Source: Pseudovibrio sp. M1P-2-3
Lineage (GTDB): Bacteria; Pseudomonadota; Alphaproteobacteria; Rhizobiales; Stappiaceae
Assembly: GCF_031501865.1 (NCBI RefSeq)
Contig: NZ_JARRCW010000001.1
Coordinates: 4,230,001 to 4,294,000, forward strand
DNA: 64,000 nt
Direction: 5' to 3'
Shown here: in pieces, positions 46,857 through 55,920 of the stretch
Layout: each line of letters starts with the position of its first letter
Position numbering within the stretch: position 1 is the stretch's first letter
Translations under genes and position numbers: made by a program
Notes under the pieces: model-generated
What the model was told of the DNA's origin: nothing
Database searches by the model: none
Seen by the model: the letters and a program-made list of their open reading frames with translations, nothing else

Positions 46857-47897
46857 CTAAGAACCCATAAACACGTCACACCCAGTCCCTTGCAACACGC
46901 CGCGTACTTGGGTCTGGCTCTCCGCAGGCAGTTCGGCAAACGACTTACGCAGCGCCATTAAGCACTTCACATGGTAGGGAAAAACATCCTGCATCCAGCG
47001 CCGACCGTCAATCTCGGTTTCAAAGCTGGTTTTCCCCGCTTTCGCTGCTTTTCCATTTGCTAAAACAAGCGGTGCGTAGGTGCGTCCAATCTCTTCAAAA
47101 AAAGGCCTCAGGGTTTGTGTGCTTGTCTCAAAGACTTCCCAACCGTCGCAGTCAGCGGAAATACCGGAGGCATCGGCCACATGATCCAGCCAACAGCGGA
47201 TACGCGGTGCCTTGTCCTGACATATCTTTGCAGAGGACGGTTCGATCATGGCGATCTGGGACATTTGACCATACACGGCGAAGTCCGCCGCAGTGGGTTT
47301 GCTCCCAAACAGGTAAGCCTGCTTGGCAATGACACGGTCCAGAATATCCAGCACGCGCAGATAACTGGCTTCAATCGTCTCAGCTGTCACCTCGTTGGAG
47401 CCCACATACTTTAAACGCTCGATCTGGCGTGACGCGAACATGGAAGCTCCCTCATCCGCCGCATCCGCATCAACACGCGTATCTCTCCAATACATCAGCA
47501 TAGGGGCCACGTACTCGGCATTACCGGCATCTGCCCAGCGATAGTGGAACATGATTTTAGTCATCCACTCATCGGCATAGTCTTCAATGAGATCATGAAG
47601 AAAACGAAGAGCAGGATTTTCTGGCAGAGCCGCACGCCCTTCATGTTCGGTTTCCAGCTTTCGGATAATCGGCGTGCTGTCTACCTTCGCTTCCAGCTCC
47701 CCCGCTTCATTCTTGAAAAAGAAAGTTGGAAACAAAACGGGCCTTGGTGTCGGATACCCCTTCAGCGCGCCATGCGGCACAATATGGAAAGCATAGGGAA
47801 TCCGGCGATAGCGCATGTAAGCGAGCATTTTCATAGAATATGGAGAGCCAGGGCTCCCAGCAAATTCCAAAGTATCTACTTCTAATGAATCAGTCAT
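46857..47897 (-). CDS. Long glutathione S-transferase-like protein (copy 1 of tandem pair)
   Basis: 346 aa from ATG 47897; upstream frame residues look unrelated. It is clearly paralogous to the next gene along most of its length: GSPGSPYSMKMLAYMRYRRI, DSTPIIRKLE, SNEVTAETIEASYLRVLDIL, ADFAVYGQMSQ and the C-terminal WMQDVFPYHVKCLMALRKSF, then EGTGCDVF-like QGTGCDVF at the end. The conserved C-terminal extension sets the pair apart from canonical 200-220 aa GSTs. Confidence 0.82.
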   Translation of the reverse strand: MTDSLEVDTLEFAGSPGSPYSMKMLAYMRYRRIPYAFHIVPHGALKGYPTPRPVLFPTFFFKNEAGELEAKVDSTPIIRKLETEHEGRAALPENPALRFLHDLIEDYADEWMTKIMFHYRWADAGNAEYVAPMLMYWRDTRVDADAADEGASMFASRQIERLKYVGSNEVTAETIEASYLRVLDILDRVIAKQAYLFGSKPTAADFAVYGQMSQIAMIEPSSAKICQDKAPRIRCWLDHVADASGISADCDGWEVFETSTQTLRPFFEEIGRTYAPLVLANGKAAKAGKTSFETEIDGRRWMQDVFPYHVKCLMALRKSFAELPAESQTQVRGVLQGTGCDVFMGS

Positions 47898-48095
47898 TGC
47901 CTTCCTCTCAGTTACATCAAAGCTATAGCATACAGCCTGCGAATTTTGATATGTGGATTTAAATTCCATTAAATCGCTAGCCGTAGCGCCAACAGGCGCT
48001 GGTCAAGTTAATATCACTACAAACATAAACTGCTACGATCACCAGTGACCCAAGGGAATAAACCATAAAACAACGCTTGAACTTTGGAGCACAAG

Positions 48096-49124
48096 GTGAC
48101 TGCATCGAAGAAGAAGGAAGTTAAAGAAATAAATCTGGCGCTCCAGGGAGGCGGATCTCATGGAGCATATACTTGGGGGGTCCTCGACTGGTTGCTGGAA
48201 AGTCAACGCTTCACTATTGCGCGAGTGTCAGGAACAAGCGCCGGCGCACTAAATGCCGCGGTTCTAACCGATGGGATGGCAAGAGGTGGACCGAAAGAGG
48301 CGAGAAAAGCCCTTAAAGACTTCTGGACGGCTGTTTCAAAAGCAGGACGAGCCAGCCCGTTCCAAAGAAGCCCACTAGAAGTTCTCTTTGGCAGCTGGAA
48401 CCTGGATGCGTCTCCAATGTACTTTGGATGGGGTCTGACATCCCGGATTATGTCCCCCTATCAATTCAATCCGTTGAACATAAACCCACTAAAAGAAATT
48501 ATCGAAAATCACGTTAACTTCGACAACATTCACCAATATGGCGGTCTCGACTTATACGTTGCAGCAACCAATGTAAGAAGTGGCAAGATCAAGATATTTG
48601 CCGGAACTGAGCTGAGCTGTGACACCTTACTCGCGTCCTGCTGTATCCCCCAACTCTATCAAGCAGTTGAAATAGACGGAGAAGCTTATTGGGACGGATG
48701 TTTCATGGGAAATCCGCCACTTTACCCTCTATATAACCATAGGGGAAATAGTGATATCCTTCTTGTCCAAATCAACCCAGTTTATCGCGAAGAAGTTCCG
48801 CAGACCTCCATGGATATATCTGTGCGCTTTAGCGAAATCGCATTCAACTCCACGCTACTGCGCAAGTTAAATGCGATTGAATTCGTCTCCAACTGGGTAA
48901 ATCACAGGATAAGCTTCGATGATCACATACAAGTGTATCTACACCATATCGAGGCATCAAAAGATTTGCACCAATTTGGCCCCGCCTCCCAAATTAATCC
49001 TCAAGGTGAGTTCATAGAATTGCTTTTCGATATTGGCAGGAAAAGTGCGGCAGCATGGACAAACGCGAACTTTGATAGCATTGGCTCCGAAAGTACATTA
49101 GATTTTAAAATTTCAAAAAATTAG
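48096..49124 (+). CDS. Patatin-like phospholipase
   Basis: 342 aa from GTG 48096, which follows GGAG; a TTG at 48084 is in frame but overlaps that site. The oxyanion motif is GGGSHGAY, the nucleophile Ser48 lies in GTSAG, and the catalytic Asp200 in YWDGCF, making an intact Ser-Asp dyad. Length is typical. There is no signal peptide. Patatins hydrolyse acyl esters of membrane lipids; some act as effectors. Divergent from the GST-like pair. Confidence 0.9.
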   Translation: MTASKKKEVKEINLALQGGGSHGAYTWGVLDWLLESQRFTIARVSGTSAGALNAAVLTDGMARGGPKEARKALKDFWTAVSKAGRASPFQRSPLEVLFGSWNLDASPMYFGWGLTSRIMSPYQFNPLNINPLKEIIENHVNFDNIHQYGGLDLYVAATNVRSGKIKIFAGTELSCDTLLASCCIPQLYQAVEIDGEAYWDGCFMGNPPLYPLYNHRGNSDILLVQINPVYREEVPQTSMDISVRFSEIAFNSTLLRKLNAIEFVSNWVNHRISFDDHIQVYLHHIEASKDLHQFGPASQINPQGEFIELLFDIGRKSAAAWTNANFDSIGSESTLDFKISKN

Positions 49125-49257
49125 CGCGGACATTAGCTGCCTATCGTCGACAAGAACCTCCCGGTGATCTTTTTCAGCCAGCCTGCTTCCCTCTCCCCTT
49201 AATCTGGTCCACTCTAGCTTAGATTCGAGTGTTCGTCTGGCAGACCGGGAGTAAACC

Positions 49258-49902
49258 ATGCAACAGGTAATAGATGTCTACTGGAGCTTTCGCAGCCCGT
49301 TCTCATATCTGGTAACACCAGATCTTCTCGATCTGCGGCGAGACTATGACATTAAAATAAAAATGCGTATTCTTTTGCCGATGGCTATTTCTAACCCGGA
49401 ACGTCTCTTTAAAAAGAAGGATCCAAAAGCAGTTCGTTATCTCGTAATGGATGCCATGCGCCGTTCAAAATACCTTGACCGCCCTATGGAATGGCCCAGA
49501 CCTGACCCAGTCCTGCAGGATTTCACCACGTTTGAGGTGGCAACAGAACAACCTTATATCTTCCGTCTCGTGAAACTGGGAATAGAAGCTGAGCGACGCG
49601 GCAAAGGCCTTGATATGATTTGCCATGTTTCAAAACTCATATGGGGAGGCACGGAAAACTGGGATCAAGGCGACCATCTTGCCAAGGCAATCGCGGCCGC
49701 GGGTCTGGACCTTGAGGACATGGATGCTGCAATCGAGAACGGGGACCACTTGGAAGAAGCCGAAGACAACAGGCAAGCGCTCTATAAGGCCGGTCATTGG
49801 GGTATCCCGACTATGATCATTAAAGGCGAGCCATTTTTCGGTCAGGACAGAATAGACACTCTGCGTTGGCGGCTGGATATGCTGGGTCTTCGGAAAGACT
49901 AG
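49258..49902 (+). CDS. DsbA-fold protein, HCCA isomerase/GST-kappa-like
   Basis: 214 aa. It opens VIDVYWSFRSPFSYL, where the Ser replaces the CxxC of true DsbA and is the glutathione-contact serine of 2-hydroxychromene-2-carboxylate isomerases and kappa-class GSTs. The C-terminal cis-Pro loop is WGIPTMIIKGEPFFGQDRID. Helical insertion between. The nearby GST-like genes make a glutathione-dependent role plausible. Substrate unknown. Confidence 0.85.
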   Translation: MQQVIDVYWSFRSPFSYLVTPDLLDLRRDYDIKIKMRILLPMAISNPERLFKKKDPKAVRYLVMDAMRRSKYLDRPMEWPRPDPVLQDFTTFEVATEQPYIFRLVKLGIEAERRGKGLDMICHVSKLIWGGTENWDQGDHLAKAIAAAGLDLEDMDAAIENGDHLEEAEDNRQALYKAGHWGIPTMIIKGEPFFGQDRIDTLRWRLDMLGLRKD

Positions 49903-49992
49903 AATAATTATCCCCCTATGCTCTCCAGAGTCTACTTTGATAGGTATGCCCAAAAGGCAGGGGCGTGGATTTCAATAAGTCATCTCACTTTT

Positions 49993-50099
49993 TTAGAGTG
50001 CGTTCCGTTTGATTGGGTTCAATCAAACGACAAGAATTCGCTCAAAGTAAATATGTTAGAGTGCACAGCGTGAATGCGAAAGAACGCGATGTGCTCTAA
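49993..50099. repeat. Palindromic intergenic repeat (RIME-like)
   Basis: The unit begins TTAGAGTGCGTTC and ends with the inverse GAACGCGATGTGCTCTAA. An internal perfect stem CGTTTGATTG/CAATCAAACG lies at 50006-50029, and further TTAGAG copies lie inside. Such compound palindromes are common between alphaproteobacterial genes. The IS481 element is inserted exactly at its outer end. Confidence 0.6.
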
Positions 50100-51153
50100 T
50101 TGTTTAGTCCCGCGAGCAGATGGTGTGGTTGTTTTATAAATCTGTCCAGCTCTTGTGTCCATTGTCTGGTAATATAGTCGAAGGGTGTTAGGCCCCGAAG
50201 AGCCTTGAGGCGCTTGGCGAAGTTATAGGCCTGAATAAATGTGTCCAGATGGGCTCTTAGTTCGTTGTGTGTGCGGTAATAGTAGCGCCGAACGGTTGCT
50301 TCTTTAATGGTTCTGTTCATGCGCTCGACCTGGCCATTTGTCCACGGATGGGCTGGTTTGGTAAGCCGGTGGTCAATGTCATTTTGGGCACAAGCCAGAA
50401 CAAATGCATGAGCACGAAACAACTGGACTGTTGTGAGCAAATGTTGAACCTCACTGGCGTTCCAGCTGTACCCTTTGGGGTCAGTGAACTGGGTGCCGTT
50501 ATCGGTCAGCACGGTATGGATCTTGTAGGGAACCGCTTCAATAAGGGCCCGCAGAAAGGTACTGGCAATCCTTCTGGTGGCTTTTTCAAAGAGTTTGACA
50601 AAGGCGAACTTTGAGGTTCGGTCAATGGCAACGAACAAATAGAGCTTGCCTTCTTGCGTACGAACCTCAGCAATATCAAGATGAAAGTAACCAATTGGAT
50701 AGGCTTTGAAGCGTTTCTTGTTCGCTTTCATATCCGGTGGTGGCAGGCGCGAAATCCCATGGCGCTGGAATAAGCGATCCAGGGACGAGCGGGTCAGACG
50801 CGGGATCGTTTCCTGCAGGGCGTAAAGGCAGTCATCGAGTGGCAATAAAGAGTGCTTGCGAAAAGCGACACACGCCGCTTCTTCCGCCACGCTCAGGACT
50901 GTGGAGCGGGGATTCTTCCGCCCCATAGGTTGATCTTCCACGCTATTGCGATGTTTCCACTTCATCACCGTTTTGGGATTGATGTTATAGCGCCGGCTCA
51001 ACTCTTTGATGGTTGCATCCGATTTTTGTATGGCTGATCGAACCGCGTGAGTGGTCGTGGCGCTGCCGTGTAATACCTGTCCCATAAGTCCTCCCGAAAT
51101 GATGAAGTCAATGTTAAACCGATTCCATCTGCTCGCGGGACTAAACATCTAAT
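50095..51153 (-). mobile_element. IS481-family element with perfect ends and target duplication
   Basis: Perfect 23-bp inverted repeats (50101-50123 and 51125-51147, starting TGTTTAGTCCCG) bound a 1047-bp element. The hexamer TCTAAT flanks both sides (50095-50100, 51148-51153) as target duplication, so the insertion is recent and complete. It landed at the edge of a palindromic intergenic repeat and at the stop codon of a 55-aa gene. Confidence 0.95.
50096..51085 (-). CDS. IS481-family transposase
   Basis: 329 aa from ATG 51085 (MGQVLHGSATTT); the open frame continues through the right repeat. An N-terminal helix-turn-helix (KELSRRYNINPKTVMKWKHR) precedes the rve integrase core, with the DDE residues in HLDIAEV, LTDNGTQF and NGQVERMNRT. 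The reading frame runs through the left inverted repeat and uses a TAG supplied by the target duplication as its stop. Intact and possibly active. Confidence 0.93.
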   Translation of the reverse strand: MGQVLHGSATTTHAVRSAIQKSDATIKELSRRYNINPKTVMKWKHRNSVEDQPMGRKNPRSTVLSVAEEAACVAFRKHSLLPLDDCLYALQETIPRLTRSSLDRLFQRHGISRLPPPDMKANKKRFKAYPIGYFHLDIAEVRTQEGKLYLFVAIDRTSKFAFVKLFEKATRRIASTFLRALIEAVPYKIHTVLTDNGTQFTDPKGYSWNASEVQHLLTTVQLFRAHAFVLACAQNDIDHRLTKPAHPWTNGQVERMNRTIKEATVRRYYYRTHNELRAHLDTFIQAYNFAKRLKALRGLTPFDYITRQWTQELDRFIKQPHHLLAGLNN

Positions 51154-51316
51154 GGCCTTTCCCTGTCATTTTCCGCCAAAAATAAGAGACGGCATCCAGT
51201 GCAGCACGAGACCGTTCTCTTCGTGCTTTTTTCCGATAAAAATCTAGGGATTCCGCCGTAATCAAGCCAGCTTCAGCTGTACTTTGTAACTCAGGTGTCC
51301 AAGCACGTTCCGTCAT
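51149..51316 (-). CDS. 55-aa basic small protein
   Basis: The ATG at 51316 follows a strong GGAGAGGG ribosome site. The product starts MTERAWTPELQSTAEAG, contains YRKKARRERSRAAL and ends FWRKMTGKGH. It is basic and probably helical, with no cysteines. It is divergent from the GcvA-type LysR gene, a likely regulator by position. Its TAG stop lies inside the IS481 target duplication, so the protein is unharmed but its 3' region is separated by the element. Family not recognised. Confidence 0.6.
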   Translation of the reverse strand: MTERAWTPELQSTAEAGLITAESLDFYRKKARRERSRAALDAVSYFWRKMTGKGH

Positions 51317-51418
51317 ATCCCTCTCCGCTTATTTGTGAACACCAGAACAATTAAATTCAGCAGACAGAAATGACAAACGGTGATATTTTAGCTTTCAGAT
51401 CAAAATATTTTAGGTGAT

Positions 51419-52339
51419 ATGCGCTACAAACTTCCCCCTCTCAACACGTTCCGAGCCTTCGAAGCCGTTGCCAGACACCTCAGCTTCGCTAAGGCTGCTG
51501 AGGAAATGAACCTGACACCTTCGGCCCTGAGTTATCAGATTAAAACTCTTGAGGAACAGCTCGGGGTCCAGCTGTTCAAGCGCATGAACCGCGCCATTGA
51601 TTTAACCACCTCCGGACGCCAGCTACTGCCCGGTGTTGAGGGTGGGCTGCACAGTTTCAGCGAAGCGGTTGCACGTGTTACAGGTAAGCCGGAGGATAGT
51701 ATTCTTCTGATCAGCACCGGACCCGCCATGGCTTCAAAGCTACTCGTGCCGCGGATCTACCGATTTATGGATGAAAACCCGGATATTGAACTGCGGATTT
51801 CCGCGAGTTTCAACCTTGTTGATTTTTCGCGAGATGAAGTCGATCTCGCTTTACGCTTTGGAAAAGGTCCTTATCCAGACCTGCATGCAGAAAAACTTGC
51901 CCGAGAAACAATGACGCCGCTATGCAATCCTCAAATTGCTAAAAAGCTTCAAACACCAGCCGACTTGAAAAACTTCACGCTTCTACACGATGAAACCACA
52001 CTGGTTCTCCCCGAAACCATTTCCTGGAAACAATGGCTGGAACAGTCTGGTTTGGGCCGAGTGTCATGGGCGGAAAAAGGTCTACGCTTCAGCCATGCAG
52101 ACCATGCATTAAATGCAGCGATGGAAGGAGCCGGCGTGTGGATAGGCCGTCATGTTTTGGCAGCAAACGATGTACGCCTCGGACACCTGATAGCGCCATT
52201 TAGTCTGCAGCTTGAGCATCAAGCCTGTTACTGGTTAATCGGGCAGGAAAAGACATTCCAGACAACTAAAGCCAAGTGCTTTCACGATTGGCTGCGAGCT
52301 GAACTGGAAACCCTTGTTCCAGATCTTGCTTGCCCTTGA
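51419..52339 (+). CDS. LysR family regulator, GcvA type
   Basis: 306 aa. The winged helix covers residues 3-62 (PPLNTFRAFEAVARHLSFAK, then NLTPSALSYQIKTLEEQLG), and the opening PPLNxLRxFE-type sequence is that of GcvA-like LysR proteins. The C-terminal effector domain includes VDLALRFGKGPYPDL and LCNPQ. It is divergent from the 55-aa gene about 100 bp away. Effector unknown. Confidence 0.92.
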   Translation: MRYKLPPLNTFRAFEAVARHLSFAKAAEEMNLTPSALSYQIKTLEEQLGVQLFKRMNRAIDLTTSGRQLLPGVEGGLHSFSEAVARVTGKPEDSILLISTGPAMASKLLVPRIYRFMDENPDIELRISASFNLVDFSRDEVDLALRFGKGPYPDLHAEKLARETMTPLCNPQIAKKLQTPADLKNFTLLHDETTLVLPETISWKQWLEQSGLGRVSWAEKGLRFSHADHALNAAMEGAGVWIGRHVLAANDVRLGHLIAPFSLQLEHQACYWLIGQEKTFQTTKAKCFHDWLRAELETLVPDLACP

Positions 52340-52491
52340 GCATTAAAGCCACCTCACCACTTTTATAAAACAGGTTTCACGCCCTGTCTGCCAATTCCAC
52401 GGCCGCATCATGAAAGCGATATTCGTTTTAATTCGAAAAAAATCGGCCCAAAAGACCAATTGCATAAAACGTCTCTCACAGCGGCACTTTA

Positions 52492-53651
52492 TACCAACGG
52501 CACTTATAATTGACCTGTATGCGCCCAATTTCGTCTACCGATTGATGTGATTGTGTGGGGTTGTTGAATAAGCTTATTCCAAGCGGAACAGGCGGCATCG
52601 ACAATTTCCTGGTAGTCTTGAAAGGTTCGGTTAGAGAGCCAGTTTTGCCGTAAGTACTGCCAAACATTTTCAACCGGGTTGAGCTCCGGAGAACGGGGTG
52701 GGAGCAGCAAGATGGTTATATTATCAGGCAACTTCAGTTTTGCCGTTGTATGCCAACCCGCTTGATCCATCAGGACCACTGCGTGCGCCCCTTTGGCGAC
52801 GGTTCGGCTGATTTCTTTAAGGTGAAGCTGCATGGAATTGGTATTGGCTTTGGGCAAAACAAGTGCTGCCCCTTTGCCGTGGGCGGGGCAGATGGCCCCG
52901 AATACATAAGTTGATTGATAGCGCCCGTCGCTGGGAGCCCGTGGTCTCGTTCCTTTTTTTGCCCACCTTCTGGTGAGCCCATTTTTTTGACCAATGCGGG
53001 CTTCGTCCTGCCACCAGATTTCCATGGATGTTTGTGAGGGCAAGCGCGCTTTTATTTCTTTAAGCTGGGCATGGAAGTTTTTTTATATGTCTCCATAACT
53101 TGCTCGTCCTGTGCCGGGTGCTGTGGCCGAACGCTGACCCGAGAAAATCCCAGAACTCTGAGGAGGCTTGAAATAGCCCTTTCGCTATAGCTGACCCCAA
53201 ACTTCTGCTCGATCACACCTTGCAGATCCCGCCGACGCCAGCGAATTACGCCGTGTTGTTGTAAATCAGGCCCAGCCTCAACCAGATCTGCAAATTCAGC
53301 CATTTGCTCTTTATTTAACCACCGGACACGGCCCGGGCTCTTACGATTGTACAGGCCGTGCGGCCCTTCTGCGTTAAACCGATGCACCCAGTCTCGCAGT
53401 GTTTGGCGGTCCATGCCGCCCATGCGTGCCGCCTCCAAGCGCGACAACCCATCATAAACAGCAGCAAGAGCAAGAAGGCGGCGGCTCTGCCTGACATCCT
53501 TACTTTGACAAGCAAGAGTTCGTAACGAAGAAGCATCATAGTCTCGGCGCAATGGGATCGCTGACATTGGGAATCTCCTTTCCCAATGTTGAATCACAAT
53601 TCAAGTGATTTGGGAATCCTCATCCCGAGTCAAAAACAGGTGCCGTTGGTA
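52492..53651 (-). mobile_element. IS630-family element B, copy 2 (intact)
   Basis: Ends are TACCAACGGCAC at 52492 and GTGCCGTTGGTA at 53640-53651, a good inverted pair with TA at the junctions. It is 1160 bp and nearly identical to copy 1 at 1862-3020, in reverse orientation. Both frames are open in this copy, so it may be the active parent. It lies about 150 bp downstream of the LysR gene. Confidence 0.9.
52504..53567 (-). CDS. IS630 transposase of element B, made by -1 frameshift
   Basis: The first frame (53567 to 53052, ATG behind AAGGAG) encodes the helix-turn-helix region and stops after TSMPSLKK. A run of seven A at about 53075-53081 permits a -1 slip, after which the sequence reads KKNFHARLKEIKARLPSQTS and runs on to the catalytic domain (Asp in WWQDEARIG, Asp in VLMDQAGWH, Glu in LNPVENVWQ), ending at 52504. 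Both copies keep the same A run and frame offset, so this looks programmed. The full product is about 350 aa. Confidence 0.85.
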
Positions 53652-53804
53652 TTATTCGTACATTACCGGTTGGTTTGAGCACAACAAGCGCGCGTTATCG
53701 CTCACTTTGCAACAAATGACCGAAAACACACCCTAACACATTGCATTATCTCTTAAATTATGTGCGCAACTCCGCTTAATCCACTTGGAATTCAGCGACT
53801 GGTT

Positions 53805-54479
53805 TCACACCGTCATCAATTGACGTTTCCTCAACATTTTAAAAATGTGCATGAGGAGGATCGTGGCGAAAATCGGGGTGATCAGATTCAGGATCGGCAC
53901 AGCCATCAGCGCCGCCACAAACAGACCGGCGATGAACACTCTTCCGCCATGGGCTTTACGAAAGGCCTTCGCCTCTTCAATGCTCATGAAGCGCATGGCA
54001 GCAAACTCGAAGAACTCACGACCCAAAAGATATCCGTTCACCACGAAGAACGCGATGAGATTTACACCCGGAACCAGAAGTAAAATTAGTGCCAGCAGGT
54101 TTCCAAGAAGAATCACACCCATGAATTTCGCAGCCAAAATGGTGGAGGTGATGATTGGAAGCGCTTTGCCTTTCCCATCTTGCGGATAGTCGTTCCGCTC
54201 CACAATTTCTGCAATATCATCTTGATAAAACGCAACAAATAGTGCCGAAGCCGGTCCGATCAAAAACCCCAGACCAATGAAAGTTCCCACTCCGGTTAAC
54301 ACGCTGAGGACGCCTTCAAGCCAAGGATAGGGAAGCGTAACAAATTGCGCCACAATCCCTTGAAGTACAATCCAGATCACGGCCAACAGCGCAATTGTTA
54401 AACCGATAGACTTCCAAAAAATTGCCCGATATTCAGGCTGAAACACCTGAGAAAATGCCTTTACCGCATACGAAATCAT
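53805..54479 (-). CDS. EI24/CysZ-like membrane protein
   Basis: 224 aa with about four to six hydrophobic segments. The family signature region (LLLVPGVNLIAFFVVNGYLL, then GREFFEFAAMRF and KAFRKAHGG) matches the EI24 domain found in CysZ sulfate transporters and related proteins. It ends IFKMLRKRQ. Sulfate permeation is possible but not shown, since no cys genes are near. Start ATG 54479. Confidence 0.82.
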   Translation of the reverse strand: MISYAVKAFSQVFQPEYRAIFWKSIGLTIALLAVIWIVLQGIVAQFVTLPYPWLEGVLSVLTGVGTFIGLGFLIGPASALFVAFYQDDIAEIVERNDYPQDGKGKALPIITSTILAAKFMGVILLGNLLALILLLVPGVNLIAFFVVNGYLLGREFFEFAAMRFMSIEEAKAFRKAHGGRVFIAGLFVAALMAVPILNLITPIFATILLMHIFKMLRKRQLMTV

Positions 54480-54601
54480 GAATTCGCCATCCTGAAGCTA
54501 ATAGTTATTGAACCACATAGGTTTTCAATGTCAGCAAGGCAAGAACGGGAGCGCATTTCTCCAATGCTGAGCATATGCACCCGCAGCGGCAAATACACCG
54601 C

Positions 54602-55518
54602 TTATTCCCCGTCCACAAACTGCTTTATCAGATAGTGCGCAATGGAGATGTCTGGGGGACAAAGCTTGCCACTGGCCTCCGTCCCTTCCATCATCTTCCG
54701 CACTTCTTCTTTAGAGAACCACTGGCAGTCCTCCATTTCCTCATAGTCTATGTTTAATGTCTTGCTCAGTGCCACGCCTTTAAAACCCAGCATTATACTG
54801 GAGGGAAACGGCCAGGGCTGGCTAGCCAGATATTGCACAGCGCCCACTTTCACACCCGCCTCCTCAAATGTTTCACGCCGAACAGCGTCTTCCAGCGTCT
54901 CCCCCGGTTCCACAAACCCAGCGAGCGTAGAATACATATTCTCGGACAAGCGATAGGGCCGCCCCAAAAGGCACTCATCCCCGTGTGTAATCAGCATTAT
55001 GACGGCAGGATCGGTTCTGGGAAAGTGCAGAGCCTCACACTTGGGGCACTCACGGCGATATCCGGCTTCTCCCACCATCGTATCTGCCCCGCACTTGGAG
55101 CACTTCGGGTGCGTTTCGTGCCACCTCAACATAGCGGAGGCCTGCGCCATGATTCCTAGAGCATTCTCAGAGTAACTTGCTGAATTAGCGAGCGATCTCA
55201 CCCCCTGCGGGAAATAAGGTCAGGATCAGCAGAGACCGCGAAATAGGGCCGGTCGGAATCAGAACGATCCACCCCTAGAAACAACAGTTCCTCCAGACGA
55301 ATGGAATTCTCTTTCAGGTGAGCCATACTTGTAAAAGCACTGTCACTAAATAGGACAACCTGCCCGTCGCAAAAAGCAATAAATCGCGCATTTTTATGAT
55401 GTATTTGCTGTTCCAACCAATGTTCATTGGTACGCTTGGGAGCAACTCTATCCAGAGAGTTTCCCGCAAAAGACAGGGAAGCAGAGGTGTCTTGAGACAA
55501 TACTGTTCTATCACTCAT
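54602..55518 (-). pseudogene. nudC: NAD+ diphosphatase (NudC-like), frameshifted at a G run
   Basis: N-terminal part (ATG 55518, MSDRTVLSQDTS) is the NudC N-domain and ends prematurely at 55198 after DLISRRG. The rest continues in the -1 frame: zinc ribbon CSKCGADT and CPKCEALHFPRTDP, then the Nudix box GFVEPGETLEDAVRRETFEE, and the NudC signature SQPWPFPSSIMLGF, ending at 54602. One extra G in the GGGGG at about 55200-55205 would join them into about 305 aa. The enzyme splits NAD(H), and some homologues decap NAD-RNA. Loss may be real, a sequencing error, or slippage. Confidence 0.85.
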
Positions 55519-55711
55519 TACAAATTCCATTAAAAAACAAGGCTTGTGAGGAGAACACCCTTGAAAGCTCCAGTCAAGAGACCGGCTTGCACCATCAAGA
55601 ACCGTGGAATTTCGGAGTATCCGTAGCGGTTGCGGCAAGTCTTCCCCAACCTCTTCCACAGTCCCGCATTGAATACTTGCAAATTGGGGGCAATACCTCC
55701 ATATATCGCGT

Positions 55712-55808
55712 GGGAGGTTGGTGGTGGACGAGCCACTCGCCAACTGGGTCAGGTCCGGAAGGAAGCAGCCCCAACGAGATTCGGTACGGGTCATCGTACC
55801 AGCCTCCC
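55712..55808 (+). ncRNA. ffs: Signal recognition particle RNA (4.5S type)
   Basis: The diagnostic loop GGTCAGGTCCGGAAGGAAGC lies at 55757-55776. It is enclosed by long complementary arms starting GGGAGGTTGG and ending CCAGCCTCCC, giving about 97 nt. It binds Ffh to form SRP for membrane-protein targeting. Its position just before dnaX is conserved in alphaproteobacteria. Ends are estimated from pairing. Confidence 0.95.
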
Positions 55809-55920
55809 ACCTTATATTTCGAAATTCCCCCCGCCTTTTACTCGACAAGCGGCCGGTCTTCGTCTTGAATGGCCGGGGTAGAAGAATGCCTTGAGTTTAC
55901 TAAGGCCAGCGCGGGGCGAG

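Noticed and set aside
55587-55868. Overlapping open frames on both strands
   Set aside because: They fall on the SRP RNA gene and its flanks; the RNA motif explains the sequence.
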